DNA of 64,000 nt from Litsea cubeba (lineage: Eukaryota; Streptophyta; Magnoliopsida; Laurales; Lauraceae): contig CM022949.1 in assembly GCA_012931725.1 (NCBI GenBank), forward strand, positions 47,534,980 to 47,598,979, given 5' to 3'. The notes under the pieces were generated by a model. That model saw only the letters and a program-made list of their open reading frames with translations, was not told where the DNA came from and did no database searches. Positions 23,483 to 34,318 of the stretch are shown one piece after another. The translations under genes were made by a program, and so were the position numbers. Each line of letters begins with the position of its first letter. The first letter of the stretch is position 1.

Positions 23483-25743
23483 TCACAACAAAGCATTGAT
23501 TGAGAGGATCGAGATCATCTGGTGGTATGGACAGTACTGAGGATCGTTGGTTTTGCCAACATCACCCGGTCTTTTTGGTTCAGACAAGGTGAGCTTGCCG
23601 TTTGCCACAAGAGCCCCGAAAATTTCATCAACATCTTCATCAAACGGGTATTTCTTCTCTACTCGTTCTTTGAAGGCATCTGAGAGTTCAGATCTCTTAC
23701 CCGCAGCTTTGTTTTTAGCTTTCTTTGGTGGACGAGGAGCTGATTTGGTCTGCACACTGAGGACCTCTTTCTTCTTTGGTTTAGAGGTTGCAATAGCGGT
23801 TGGCTCTTTTCTTGATGATTTCTGACTGTTGAGGTCTTTAATCACCATTTCAGCTTTCATGGAATCTTCTAGGAGTTCTCCCAGGTTTTTTGATTTGTTG
23901 CCGATGATCATGGAGCGGAATGTTGTTTCGGCAGATGTCGACTAGCGACGCTTGTGGCAATACATCAAAGCATTTGTGTGCCATTGCTTTCCACTTACGA
24001 ATGAAGTCATATGTCGATTCATTCTCCCCCTGTTTTAGGCTGCACAGTGGAGCCATAGTAGCGGGATGATCCTCACCTTCGAAGTGAGTCAGGAAGCGTG
24101 TCTCTAGCATGGCTCAGTTTTAGATGGAGTCCTCCAGCAGAGTGGAGTACCAATCGAAGGCCGTACCTTTTAGGGTACTTACAAAGAGGCGGATCTTGAG
24201 CGCATCTTGATCCGCGATTGCTCCCGTCAGGATCTTGAAGTGGATGACGTGCTGTCTGGCTGATCCTTTCCCCGTATATGTTTGGAGAGTAGGATGCTTG
24301 AATTTGGTGGGGAACGGGACCGAGTCCAACCATAAGGGATATGGTGGCTTGATCCCATGCTCCTTGAGTATATCCTCTTCTTTTGCTTTGGCGAGGATAC
24401 TGTCTACGTCCTTTTTGGTAAGGGCGCGTGACTCATTTTCTTCTCCATTTACCTCATCGTCTTGATGATTCGGAGGAGGTTCATTGTTCGCCTGATTTTG
24501 GAAGGCGAGGAGAAGGTTTTCCATGAGAGTTTCAATCCTCTGTTGGCCTTGTTCCAACTGCTGGATGCGGGTGATCGCATTATCTTGAGGTGGATTGCGG
24601 GGTGGTGGCTTAGAATTTATAGCCAAGACGTTCATCCTTCGTGATTCGAACGAAGAAACTGTTCTGGTGACTGAGCTGGGGCTCATTCTTTTTGAAGAAG
24701 AGCTTGAGGAAGGATCACTATGCCGTCCTTTGCTTCAAGGAGCAGGGGATTCTTCTGAGTGTCTTCTTGTCTTGGAGACACTGCGGGTCATCGGACGTCG
24801 GACATGGATTTTTATTGTTGACTTTTGGCATCTTTTGGTTTTTCCAACCATATGGATGGCAGCAACTTGGTTGGGTCTATCTTTTTCGACCCATTTGGGG
24901 GAGACTTGAAGTGTAGGAGGTTGGGTCCTTTGCTTCTCTAGTCTCTTTTATCTATACGACGCGCGGCGGCGTATACGACGAGCAATTTGAGCTTCGGTCA
25001 GCTCTGGCTGGGCTTTGACAACGAAGGATGTGCTCCCTCGGGCGCAACAGCTGAGCCTGTCTTCTTTGTAGCTGGCCAAGGACAGGATGCGAACCTTGTC
25101 CTTCGCTTGTTGCAGCGAAGCTTTGAATTTTTGGAGTTCGGCCCCTGTAGAGATGAAGGGTCGAACTGTAGGTTTGTAGGCCTTAGCAGGTGCTTGCAGT
25201 GGCCTTGTGATGCATGACTTGATTTTGGACTTGTAGGAATAAGCCGGCTCATGCTGGGTTGACTTGGGAGTCAGGCTGGAGATGGGTCTCTCCTCTTTCA
25301 TGTAGGCAAGAGGGTAGAACTGGTTCTCCTTGAGTGGGGCCAGGAATGCTGGCTTAGTGGATGTTTGGGACCTTCTCTGTTTTGGTGAAGGTCTTGGGGA
25401 CCAAGTCTTGGGATAGTCCTGGTCATTTGATGGTCGAGGCTTCGTGGGGCTGCCACGGGCTTCGGGCCTTCTGGTGCTCGCCTTTGGTGTCACGGTAGTG
25501 ACACGTTGAGAGGCGAGTTTCTGCTTCTTGGAGGGAGCAGTTTGTTCCTCGGGAAGTGGGAATGGTCCCAGCGTCCCAAAGACGATAGTCTGGGGAGTCG
25601 AGGTCAACCCATAACTTAGAGAGTTGTCGAAGGAGTTGACGCTTCGGCAGCTGATCGGGCGCTTGTAGGTGTGCATAGTTTGCTTCTGTTGAAGCATGAC
25701 TTGGTGCTTGCACTCATCGAAAGTAATGGTAAGCGATGCTGCC
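23483..25743 (-). pseudogene. Gag of the Tat-like element
   Basis: The likely start is MAASLTITFDECKHQ at 25743. The first 260 residues are basic, rich in P, S and K. The capsid-like retrotransposon gag domain lies at about 24350-23880: YPLWLDSVPFPTKFKHPTL, then RLFVSTLKGTAFDWYSTL and GENESTYDFIRKWKAMAHKC. A cysteine/histidine motif YCPYHQMIS near 23530 is the degenerate zinc-knuckle-like end. In-frame stops occur around 24945-24690 and 24117, and frames shift near 23880 and 23510. Confidence 0.75.
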
Positions 25744-27536
25744 ATTGTTAGTTTTTTTCGAAAAAATTTCTGAAACAAGACCACATCCATTAGTAATCGC
25801 AAGAATATAATGATCATAAATGGGAAGTTCTATGGTTTTGTCTTTTCAAATTGCTCGAGGGAGATGACCCAAGCAATATGAAGAAGGCAAAATACCATAG
25901 AGGGTACATTTGTTCTGATCGCAGGTATGGTAAGCCCAGAATGAGCGTCCCAGTGACTACTAGAAGCAATTGTGAACTTAAATTCGACTTATCGAGAAAC
26001 AGAGCTTGCTCGAGGTAAGAAGAATATAAAGTTGGAGTTACAAATGTGCCGGTCGCAATACAGTAGACCCTGAAAGGGCGCACTAGTACCGCTAGACACA
26101 AATATTTTGAGACCGCATCCATGAGATGAGATTCTCTATTTTGAAAGGTCAAGATTGGATTCATCAAAGAGAGCAGATGGTATTCTGATCTGAACACGGG
26201 CTCAGTGATTTCCGCGAGCGCCAGTGCTCAGAAAGAAATGAACCATAATTTCTCGGATCTGAATCCAAAAATGACGAGTTTTTTTTTTTTTGAAAAGCCA
26301 ATATCGGGTTCATCAAAGAGAGCTAAAGGCACTCCAATCTGAACACGGGCTCTGCGATTTCCGCGAGCGCCAGTCCTCAGAAAGGAGAAGACCAAGATTT
26401 CTCCAATCTAAACCCAAAATGACGGAAGTTTTTTTTTTTTTGAAGATTTTTTTTTAAAAAAATATTTTTTATTTTTTTATTTATTTTTTATTTTTTTAAG
26501 AATTTTTTTTTGAATTTTTTTTTATATTTTATATTTTATATTTTAAAATTTTTATTTTTAAAAATTTTATTTTTGAAAAAAAAATTTATTTAAAAGACGA
26601 GAGAGTACACATAGGCCTCCTAACCCGGTCTTATGAAATCTCGATTGATAGAATTGCCCCCAGGTAAGGGTAGGATTACTTAATGAACCCGTTTAAAGGA
26701 CCCTTGCCTAGAACAGTCAAGCTGTCTCCACACTCTAGACAAGGCTTTTCTTGAATCAACCATGATCAAAGAACGCAGTTGGTTTAACCTTAGTGGTCTA
26801 TGTCTTTTTTTATTTTATTTATTTATTTATTTTTATCTTTAATGAACTCATCGAAGAGAAACGATGGCCCAAAACCTTAGTAGAACAGGCTCAACATTTT
26901 TGCAAGCGCGATGAACGATAGGAATGTATCAAGGTTTCTCAATTTTGAATCCAAAATGAGAAATCTGATTTTTATTTTTTTTATTATATATATATATATA
27001 TTTTTAGATCTTTAATGAATTCATCGAAGAGAAACGATGGCCCAAAACCTTAGTCGAACAGGCTCAACATTTCTGCAAGCGTGATAAACGATAGGAACGG
27101 ATCGAGGTTTCTCAATTTTGAATTCAAACTGAAAAATCTGATTTTTTTTTGTTTTTTTTTTAGATCTTTAATGAACTCATCGAAGAGAAACGATGGCCCA
27201 AAACCTTAGTCGAACAGGCTCAACATTTCTGCAAGCGCGATGAACGATAGAAAAGGATCAAGGTTTCTCAATTTTGAATCCAAACTGAAAAATCTGATTT
27301 TTTATTTTTTTGTTTTTGAAAAGAGAAAGAGTGGAAATAAATTCAAAGAATTAGAAATTTGCAAAAAATCTCATCTCATTTTTTTTAGATGCGGAATCCA
27401 ACATAGGCCACCAATTAGAAGGTAGCCAAGGAATCAAGAAAAGAAATATAAGCATAGAGCAAAAGATATGATATGCGAATATTTTATTTTTAGCATCGTG
27501 TTCTCAAATGAACGAGTCCCACCGGGTGTGCCGGCT
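25744..27536. other. 5' leader of the Tat-like element with tandem repeats and A/T tracts
   Basis: No gene. Two copies of a unit of about 150 bp (CATCAAAGAGAGC...GATTTCCGCGAGCGCCAGT) lie at 26158-26290 and 26308-26440. A pure A/T block covers 26425-26600. Three copies of a unit of about 160 bp (AACTCATCGAAGAGAAACGA then TGGCCCAAAACCTTAGT) begin near 26841, 27014 and 27172. The remainder is AT-rich leader next to the primer site. Confidence 0.75.
27517..27532 (-). promoter_or_regulatory. Primer-binding site, tRNA-Arg-like
   Basis: The plus strand reads TCCCACCGGGTGTGCC, resembling the 3' end of a plant tRNA-Arg (the TCCCCAGTGGAGTCGCC form used by Tat/Ogre elements), a few bases from the LTR start at 27537. 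The reverse complement is therefore a plausible primer site. Several mismatches make this moderate evidence. Confidence 0.5.
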
Positions 27537-28164
27537 TGATGGACCGTGCTCCAATGCCTGGTCCTACCGAGGTCGGCGGACGTGGGAGTCCGTTGGGTCC
27601 AACCCTTTCGTAACCGGGGGGCAAGGGCGTGCATCAACATTTCTTTTGTGTGGGTGTGCCAGATTTTCTATTTTACTTGGAATTGCAAGTGGTGATCCGG
27701 AGATCAACCTTCGCATGTAAAAAGGAAATCAACTTCTTTCAAGTTTTCCATTGCACATATATTTAAGAAAATAGAAATTTTTTTGATTTGCCGTGAAAGG
27801 CGATTTTTTTGGCATTTATAGCCGATTTTAGCGTTTATAGCCGATTTTTGGCGTTTATAGCTGATTTACAATCCTTATCAATAATGAAAGACAAGAGTTG
27901 TGATTTTTGTCTCTTAAAAAAATACAAACTATAATGAAAAGCAAGAAAATGAGGATCTAACTTCTCAGGAGATTGTGGGGGACCCGTTCAGATTGACGGT
28001 CACAAGCCATATGTGGACTTCGCCATCATCCATTCAGATGAGAACAGAGGATGTTATTGATTCGCTTGGCTTGGCTATAACCTCAGGTTTTTAGAGAACA
28101 AAGACCAAAAGGATGTCCTATGTCCAATAAAAAGCCGAGTAGACGGGCTGAAAAGCTACTTCTA
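27537..28164 (-). repeat. 5' LTR of the Tat-like element, truncated
   Basis: It matches 7175-7798 of the 3' LTR almost throughout, including the TATAGCCG units and GAGTAGACGGGCTGAAAAGC. Similarity stops at GCTAC, where a copia LTR begins. The missing 1.9 kb (U3 end in element orientation) is not found on the far side of the copia element. Confidence 0.88.
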
Positions 28165-29321
28165 TGTTGGAGTTTGAGATGACTTGAGTAGTCTTTGAAG
28201 AATTGAAGGAATTAATATCTCAAAGTATTGTTTTGAGTTGGAATTCTTGTCAACACATTGTCACAAACGTGATGTTAAAAGGCTGGTGTTGATAGAGCTG
28301 AAAAGAAGAATCAGAGTTCAAACAGTCAGGAATTCAGAATTCCTGAAGCAGAGTCTTCGGTCGACCGAGCACCCCATGCGGTCGACCGAGCAAAGAGAAA
28401 CCTGCAGAAACAGATTCAGGTAGCTCCCAGTTATTTTCGTGACATAGTGTGTCTTCGGTCGACCGAGACCCCAGGATGTCGACCGAGCTCGATAGTTGTC
28501 TGATTCCAAACAGTGTATGATGTCGACCGAGCAAGCAAGGATGTCGACCGAGCAAGCAAGGATGTCGACCGAGCACGGGAACCAGAGTTGCGCAGAATTA
28601 GAAGTTGTGCACGAAAATTCAGCATTCTTTTGTATTTCGTTTGGGACTCTTTCTAAACGAATTGTAGCCTATTTTGAATACAATTAAGGGTTAACATAAC
28701 CTATAAAAAGGCATGTATGGGTCGTTCATAAACACACAAGAACAGAGAAGAGTTTTAGAGAGAAAATTTAGAGAGTTCTTGAGAGAAAGAAGAAGCTGCT
28801 GATGTGTGCTGTTGTGTTGCTGTTGTGGTGATGTTTTCTACAGCAATTGTGGACGAGATTGTGCTCTTGAAGATGGTGATTCGTCCATGAGTTAAGTGTC
28901 TCTCTTTATGCTTTAGATTTCAATTTATAAGGGATTGAGAGAGAGAGAATTGTAGAGGGGAAGGGCTGTAGACAGAGTTTATCTTCTATTCTGTTTTTAC
29001 ATCAAGTTGGTGCTTGGTGTTTGGGGTTTGGTGATCCTATCTGTGGGTGCAGATAAATTGTAAGGGGAGTCGGTGCTTCCTAGATAGTTGGTGCTATCTG
29101 AAACTAAGGGTTGGTGCTCTTTGTCGTTGGTGCGACTAAATATATTCAGACCTGTACCGGATCGGTGTTCGGACGGTTTTGATCCGTGGACGTAGCCTTT
29201 TGGTGAACCACGTTAAAACTGGTGTCATTGTGTGGTTTGACTTGTTTTGTTGTTGAATTGGACCTGTTTTTAGAAATCACTGATTCACCCCCCCCCCTCT
29301 CAGTGATCGCGATATCCAACA
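28165..29321 (+). repeat. 5' LTR of the copia element
   Basis: It starts TGTTGGAGTTTG and ends GATATCCAACA, so the terminal TGTTGG/CCAACA is inverted as expected. Length is 1,157 bp. It has a palindrome cluster at 28357-28572, a TATA box at 28702-28709 and a C-run shortly before the end. The primer site follows after two bases. Confidence 0.88.
28357..28709 (+). promoter_or_regulatory. U3 region: seven GTCGACCGAG motifs plus TATA box
   Basis: GTCGACCGAG occurs at about 28360, 28381, 28458, 28479, 28522, 28542 and 28563. Three of the seven extend to CGGTCGACCG palindromes. The last three are spaced 20 bp with GCAAGCAAGGAT between them. TATAAAAA follows at 28702-28709. Confidence 0.6.
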
Positions 29322-29323
29322 AT

Positions 29324-29335
29324 TGGTATCAGAGC
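29324..29335 (+). promoter_or_regulatory. Primer-binding site, tRNA-iMet
   Basis: TGGTATCAGAGC, two bases after the LTR end, is the standard plant copia primer site complementary to initiator tRNA-Met. Confidence 0.9.
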
Positions 29336-29387
29336 GAGGCTCCCTTGATCAGTTTAATACGCTAAGCGTGATCTCTTGTCAAATCAC

Positions 29388-30285
29388 ATGGCAGTCAATA
29401 CAGGGAATATGAAAGCACCTCTGTTTGATGGTTCTAATTACTCTTTTTGGTAAGATGCAAGCCTTCATCAAATCTCTTGGCTATGATGTTTGGGAGGTTG
29501 TCAGAGCCGGTTACAATGCTGCCACCGTACCCAATGATACTGCATCGAAGAAGTTGGCAGACAACGACTCCAAGGCGCAGAATGCACTCTTTAGTGGCCT
29601 TGTGGACAGCGAGCTTGTCAAAGTAATTGCATGCAAAACAGCCAAGGAAATTTGGGACAAGTTGCAAAGCATACATGAAGGTGATGAGAAGATTAAAGAA
29701 GCCAAATTGCAAACTCATCGCTCTCAATTCGAGTCTCTTCGCATGGAGGAAAGCGAGAATGTTGAATCGTATAAGCAACGAGTGAATGAAGTCACGAATG
29801 ACATTCGTCGACTAGGGGAGGAGATTAAAGAGCCGGTCATCGTCAAAAAGGTTCTAAGATCTCTTCTTCCCCGGTTTGATTCAAAAGTCTCAGCCATCGA
29901 AGAAGCCAAAGATCTGAATGCATTTTCCATGGATGAATTACATGGTTCTCTAACTGCCTATGAGATGCGCATAGGAAAGACGTCTTCATCTGATAAAGAA
30001 GCGGCCTTCAAAGTTCAGAAAAAGGCAAAAGAGACTGCTGGTCATGATGTTGATTCTGATGATGATGAGCTTGAGGCTCAATTTGTTAGAAAGTTGAAGA
30101 AAGGAAGCAATGGCAAGTACAAAGGGAAGCTACCCTTTAAATGCTTCAATTGTGGAGGTGTTGGTCACTTTGCTGCGAAGTGTCCGCTAAAAGAAGACAA
30201 TGATAATGACTCTTATGCTGAAAAGAGTAAAGGAAAGAGAAATTTCAGAAAAAGGGGCAAAGCTAAAAACTTTCTATGTCAATAA
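29388..30285 (+). pseudogene. Copia gag (UBN2-type) with zinc knuckle
   Basis: The start is MAVNTGNMKAPLFDGSNYSF at 29388. A small deletion/frameshift near 29450 puts the rest in another frame. The UBN2-like gag region runs to about 29990 (AKEIWDKLQSIHEG, then ESVENYKQR-like ENVESYKQRVNEV, LRSLLPRF). The CCHC knuckle is CFNCGGVGHFAAKC at about 30144-30185. A TAA at 30283 ends the frame where related elements continue. Confidence 0.85.
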
Positions 30286-33200
30286 GATGACAGCACGTCT
30301 GAAACTTCAGACGATGATGAATCAACCGAAGCTCTCTTCATGGTCACTGTTGAAGAAGAAGAAGAGCTAGATCCGGAAGAGGATGAGGAGGCTGAAGTCA
30401 ATCTTGAAGAGGAACTCATAGCCGCACTTGAGGAGCTTAGCATGGAACGCAAATCAAGTAAGAAAAATCTGAAACTTCTCCATGAATCTGAAAGTTCTAT
30501 TATTGCTTTGAAAACTCAAGTAGAAGAATATAAAAGAATGGTAGAAGTCCTTGAAAACCAAATAAGTATCAAAAAGGAAGAGGCTATGAAACTTGAAACT
30601 GAGATCGCTAGAGCAAAGGCTGAAAATTTGGAAAATAGCAAAAAACTCAAAGCGCTCCAAGCGATTGAAGGGACTATGAAACTCGATGAACTACTGAAAG
30701 TTCAAAGACCTGCCCACTTCAGATTTGGTCTAGGATTTGAGAAAGGTGAATCCTCTAAGATTGCACCTCCTGAAAAGAAAGAGTTTGTGAAGCAAGTCGC
30801 TGCACCTTCTAACTCTATGAAGCCCACTCAACCTAGAAAGGAGTCCATTCCTGTTAGAAAGGTAATGAAGACTAACCAGCCACAAAGAAGATACAAATTC
30901 TATGGTTATTGCTTTCATTATAATATGTTTGGACATAAAAGAGACGATTGCAAATTCTATGTGAAATACAGCTCACTTGTGACTAGGAACCCTTTTTCAA
31001 TCTTAAGTAGCCACAAAATTGAGTGCCATAAGTGCTATAATTATGGACACTTGGCTAGGGATTGTAGATTGCTTATTGCTAACAAATTTCAGGTTGAAAA
31101 GAAACCCAAGTTAGTCAAGGCTTGGAGAGCAAAGCAAAGTGCAGAAAGTCCCAAAGAATCTCTCATTGTGCAAATGGCATTCAATGCACAAAAGAAGGCA
31201 GCACCATGGGTCCTTGATAGTGGTTGTTCAAGCCATATGACTGGTGATAAAGAGAAATTCATCAAATTACAGCACTATGAAGGCGGTTCAGTGAAGTTTG
31301 GCAACAATGATGGTGCCAAAATCTGCGGAAAAGGTGTTATTCAGCTTATGGCAAACAAGATCAGATCGGAAGAAGTCTTATATGTGTCTGGATTGAGACA
31401 CAACCTGCTTAGTGTGAGCCAGATCTGTGACAAGGGTCACGAAGTTATCCACAAAGAATGGGTTTGCCATCAAGAAGAGTAGCAACGGCAAAACAGTGGC
31501 AACTGGATCAAGAACTGCTGGAAATCTCTATACATTGTCAGATGGAGCTGAAAAGACCTGCTTGATGAGTCGGACAGAGGAAAGTTGGTTGTGGCACAAA
31601 CGCCTTGGGCATCTAAGCTTTGATAACATGTCAAAGATTTACAATTCAAAGGCTATAAGAGGCATGTCTACAGTTGAAAAGCCTTCCAATCCCATTTGCG
31701 ATTCTTGCCAAAAGGGAAAGCAAACGAGGGTTATGTTCAAGTCAAAGGAGCATCATTCCAAGAAACCTCTTGAGCTAGTGCACACTGATCTCTGTGGACC
31801 GATGCGAACTCAAAGCACCAATGGAGATTAGTATTTCATGTTATGCATTGATGATTATACTCGTATGACATGGGTATTGTTTCTTAAGCATAAGCATCAA
31901 GCACTTGATCGTTTTAAAGTGTTTAAAGCACAGGTTGAAAATCAATTGGAAAAACGTATCAAGATTTTAAGGTCTGATCGTGGAGGCGAGTTCACATCTG
32001 AAGAGTTCACTAAATATTGTGAACATCATGGCATTCAAAGACAGTACTCAGCCCCTAGAACTCCACAGCAAAATGGAGTTGTGGAACGGAAGAATCGCAC
32101 CGTACAAGAGATGGCTCGTACGATGCTAAGTGAAAGCAAGATGGCTGACAAGTATTGGAAAGAGGCAATTCATACGGCTGTATACATTCAAAATCGATGC
32201 TTGATCAGGCCACATGAAGACAAAACTCCCTATGAGCTATGGTTTGGAAGAAAAGCAACAGTCAAGCACTTCAGAGTCTTCGGCAGCAAGTGTTACATCA
32301 AGCGGCTCGAACAAAATCCGGGCAAATTTGAAGAAAGAGCTGACGAAGGTATATTTCTGGGTTACTCCTCTACTAGCAAGGCATATAGGTGTCTTAACAA
32401 AAGAACCAGAAAAATCATAGAAAGTGCTGATGTGAGAATAGATGAGAATATTGAACCAAAGAATGCAACTCATAATGACAGTCCAGTTTATGAGGACTCG
32501 AGTGAGATTGATGATGAGATGGCTGAATCTAATGATTCTGAGAAATCAAAGGATGACCCAGAAGATACTACACCTAAGAAGCACAGCACTTGGGTAGAGC
32601 AACACCCTAAGGATCAAATCATTGGAGATCCTAAGGCAGGCGTTCAAACTAGACAAAGTGTAGTTAGCAATTACTCACTTGTGTCCACCATTGAACCCAA
32701 GACTGTGGCTGAAGCCAGTCTCGATGAAAGTTGGTTGAAAGCTATGCATGAGGAGTTGGAGCAAATTGAGAAGAACTCCACATGGGAACTTGTTCCTAGA
32801 CCTACTTATAAGAATGTTATTGGTACTAAAAGGGTCTTTCGGAATAAGCTGAATGAAGATGGTCAAGTCATTAGAAACAAAGCAAGGTTGGTTTGTAAAG
32901 GCTATGCTCAAGTTGAAGGCATAGATTTTGAAGAGACCTTTGCACCGGTGGCTCGTCTGGAAGCTATTCGTATGTTTCTTGCATTGGCAGCATACAAAAC
33001 CTTCAAGGTATTTCAGATGGACGTAAAGTTAGCTTTCTTGAATGGTTTACTTGAAGAAGAGGTCTACATTGAGCAACCTGATGGTTTTCTCATCAGCAAA
33101 AATTCAGATCTAGTGTGCAAGTTGAAAAAGGCTCTTTATGGACTGAAACAAGCGCTAAGGGCATGGTATGCAAGGCTGGATCTCTATCTCCGCAAGATCG

Positions 33201-33603
33201 GTTTTGGAAAAGGACTGGTTGATAGCAATCTTTATGTCAAAACAGAGTTGAGCAAACAGCTGGTCGTTATTGTTTATGTCGATGACATAATCTTTGGTGG
33301 TAATGATGAAGAAATGTGCAGGAATTTCGCTGAAGAGATGAAGAAAGAATTTGAGATGTCAATGCTTGGAGAACTAAAGTTCTTTCTTGGTTTACAAGTG
33401 CAGCAGCTGAAACATGGCATCTTCATATCACAAATGAAGTACATTAAGGAAATGCTGAAACGGTTCAATATGGAAGACAGCAAGCCAGTGAGCACACCAA
33501 TGTCAACGAACACGAAGCTTAGCAAAGATGATAAGGCCTCATCCGTTGATCATACCACCTATCGCTCAATGATAGGAAGCTTGCTCTACTTGACTGCTAC
33601 AAG
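30286..33603 (+). pseudogene. Copia pol: coiled coil, two zinc motifs, protease, integrase, partial RT
   Basis: In order: a coiled-coil segment (30340-30690); a degenerate CCHC (YCFHYNMFGHKRDDC) and CHKCYNYGHLARDC near 31020; the protease site WVLDSGCSSHMTG (about 31207); GAG-pre-integrase LWHKRLGHLSFDNM (31590); integrase with [30 protein letters not shown] and [12 protein letters not shown] (D, D, E); and RT with [43 protein letters not shown] and [10 protein letters not shown] (about 33280). The region stops after [11 protein letters not shown] frameshift lies near 31470 and a TAG at 31829. Copia domain order (integrase before RT) is clear; lineage was not assigned. Confidence 0.9.
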
Positions 33604-34126
33604 ACTGCCAATACAAAGAGTCTCAAGAAGCCGTCCTCGACGGATGCTCCGTCCTTGAGGAGCTCTCCATCAAGCGCCTCAAAGGCCTTGCCGACGGCTC
33701 CGCCTCTCAACCGATCGGCCCCCTGTAATGCCTCAGCATCTCTCAGATCAATCTACTTGAAGGAGCTCTACAACGGTCAATGCTTTGGATCGCTCCTTGT
33801 CGAATCGAAGAACCTCAAGACCTTGAAACTCATCCACTGCTCCGACAACTGGGACAAGCTCCTCAAGGCGGTGTCGGATCACATAGAGAGGCTAACGAAG
33901 ATCCATCTTGAAAAGTTCCAGGTCACCGACTGCGGCATCAGTGCGATCTCGAATTGCTTAAATCTGGAGATTTTGCACCTCGCCAAGACCACCGACCGCA
34001 CCAATGTTGGCTCCCATCGATCGCTGAACGATGCAAGTTTTTCCGGAAGCTCCACATTGATGGATGGAAGACGAATCAAATTGGGGATAAAGGCCTAGCG
34101 GCCGTGGCGATGTTTGTAATTTTGCA
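33604..34126 (+). pseudogene. Fragment of a plant F-box/LRR gene of the VFB/SKIP2 type
   Basis: Three frame-shifted pieces read [16 protein letters not shown], then IYLKELYNGQCFGSLLV, KNLKTLKL, GISAISNCLNLEILHLAK, and FRKLHIDGWKTNQIGDKGL. This order and wording match the leucine-rich-repeat region of the VIER F-BOX / SKIP2 F-box proteins, which are SCF ubiquitin-ligase adaptors in plants. The F-box itself is absent. Frameshifts lie near 33720 and 34015. The left end abuts a copia RT sequence cut mid-domain. GC content is higher than in the surroundings. It is a captured or duplicated fragment and not a working gene. Confidence 0.8.
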
Positions 34127-34136
34127 GTCCAGGATG

Positions 34137-34318
34137 AGTGAACTTGATTAGAGAGCAAAGATCAATGATAAGGGATGTTTGGTGTTATCAATGGAAATTT
34201 GTGAAAACCCAATCGTCACATTCCATTTGCAGGTCAAGTGAACTTGATCAGATAGCAGATCAAGTACGAGGGATGCTTGGTGTTATTGATGGAAATTTGT
34301 GACAACACGATTGTCACA
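34137..34318. repeat. Diverged direct repeat of about 84 bp, two copies
   Basis: GTGAACTTGATTAGA...GGAAATTTGTG...CGTCACA (34137-34220) recurs with changes at 34238-34318. The copies are 101 bp apart, immediately 3' of the F-box fragment. They may be a duplicated piece of the same locus. Confidence 0.65.

Larger units (their letters stand above)
7175..28164 (-). mobile_element. Giant Tat/Ogre-like Ty3/gypsy retrotransposon, minus orientation, 5' LTR truncated
   Basis: Two direct repeats, 7175-9702 and 27537-28164, match closely (for example CCTACCGAGGTCGGCGGACG in both) and flank a minus-strand gag-pol. Element order on the minus strand is 5' LTR (cut), tRNA-Arg-like primer site, long repeat-rich leader, gag, spacer, protease, reverse transcriptase, RNase H, a second (archaeal-type) RNase H, integrase, repeat-rich region with an antisense gene, polypurine tract and 3' LTR. 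The dual RNase H, size, primer site and antisense gene point to the Tat lineage. At the start of the LTRs I count 7 differences in about 92 aligned bases, all transitions, which fits an old methylated copy. The right part of the 5' LTR (counterpart of 7799-9702) is missing beyond the copia insertion at 28165. Confidence 0.88.
28165..33603 (+). mobile_element. Copia retrotransposon, 3'-truncated, inserted in the Tat-like 5' LTR
   Basis: It starts with a complete 5' LTR (28165-29321), a tRNA-iMet primer site, gag and pol in plus orientation. It ends abruptly in the reverse transcriptase C-terminus at about 33603, with no RNase H and no 3' LTR. The bases after it belong to a host-gene fragment. 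The five bases before it are TTCTA; the matching duplication was not found. Confidence 0.88.

Noticed and set aside
27511..27535. tRNA gene
   Set aside because: Only a tRNA 3'-end-like stretch is present, next to an LTR boundary; it is better read as a primer-binding site.
33655..34098. Intact host F-box gene
   Set aside because: The fragment lacks the F-box, changes frame at least twice and starts at a junction with truncated copia RT.
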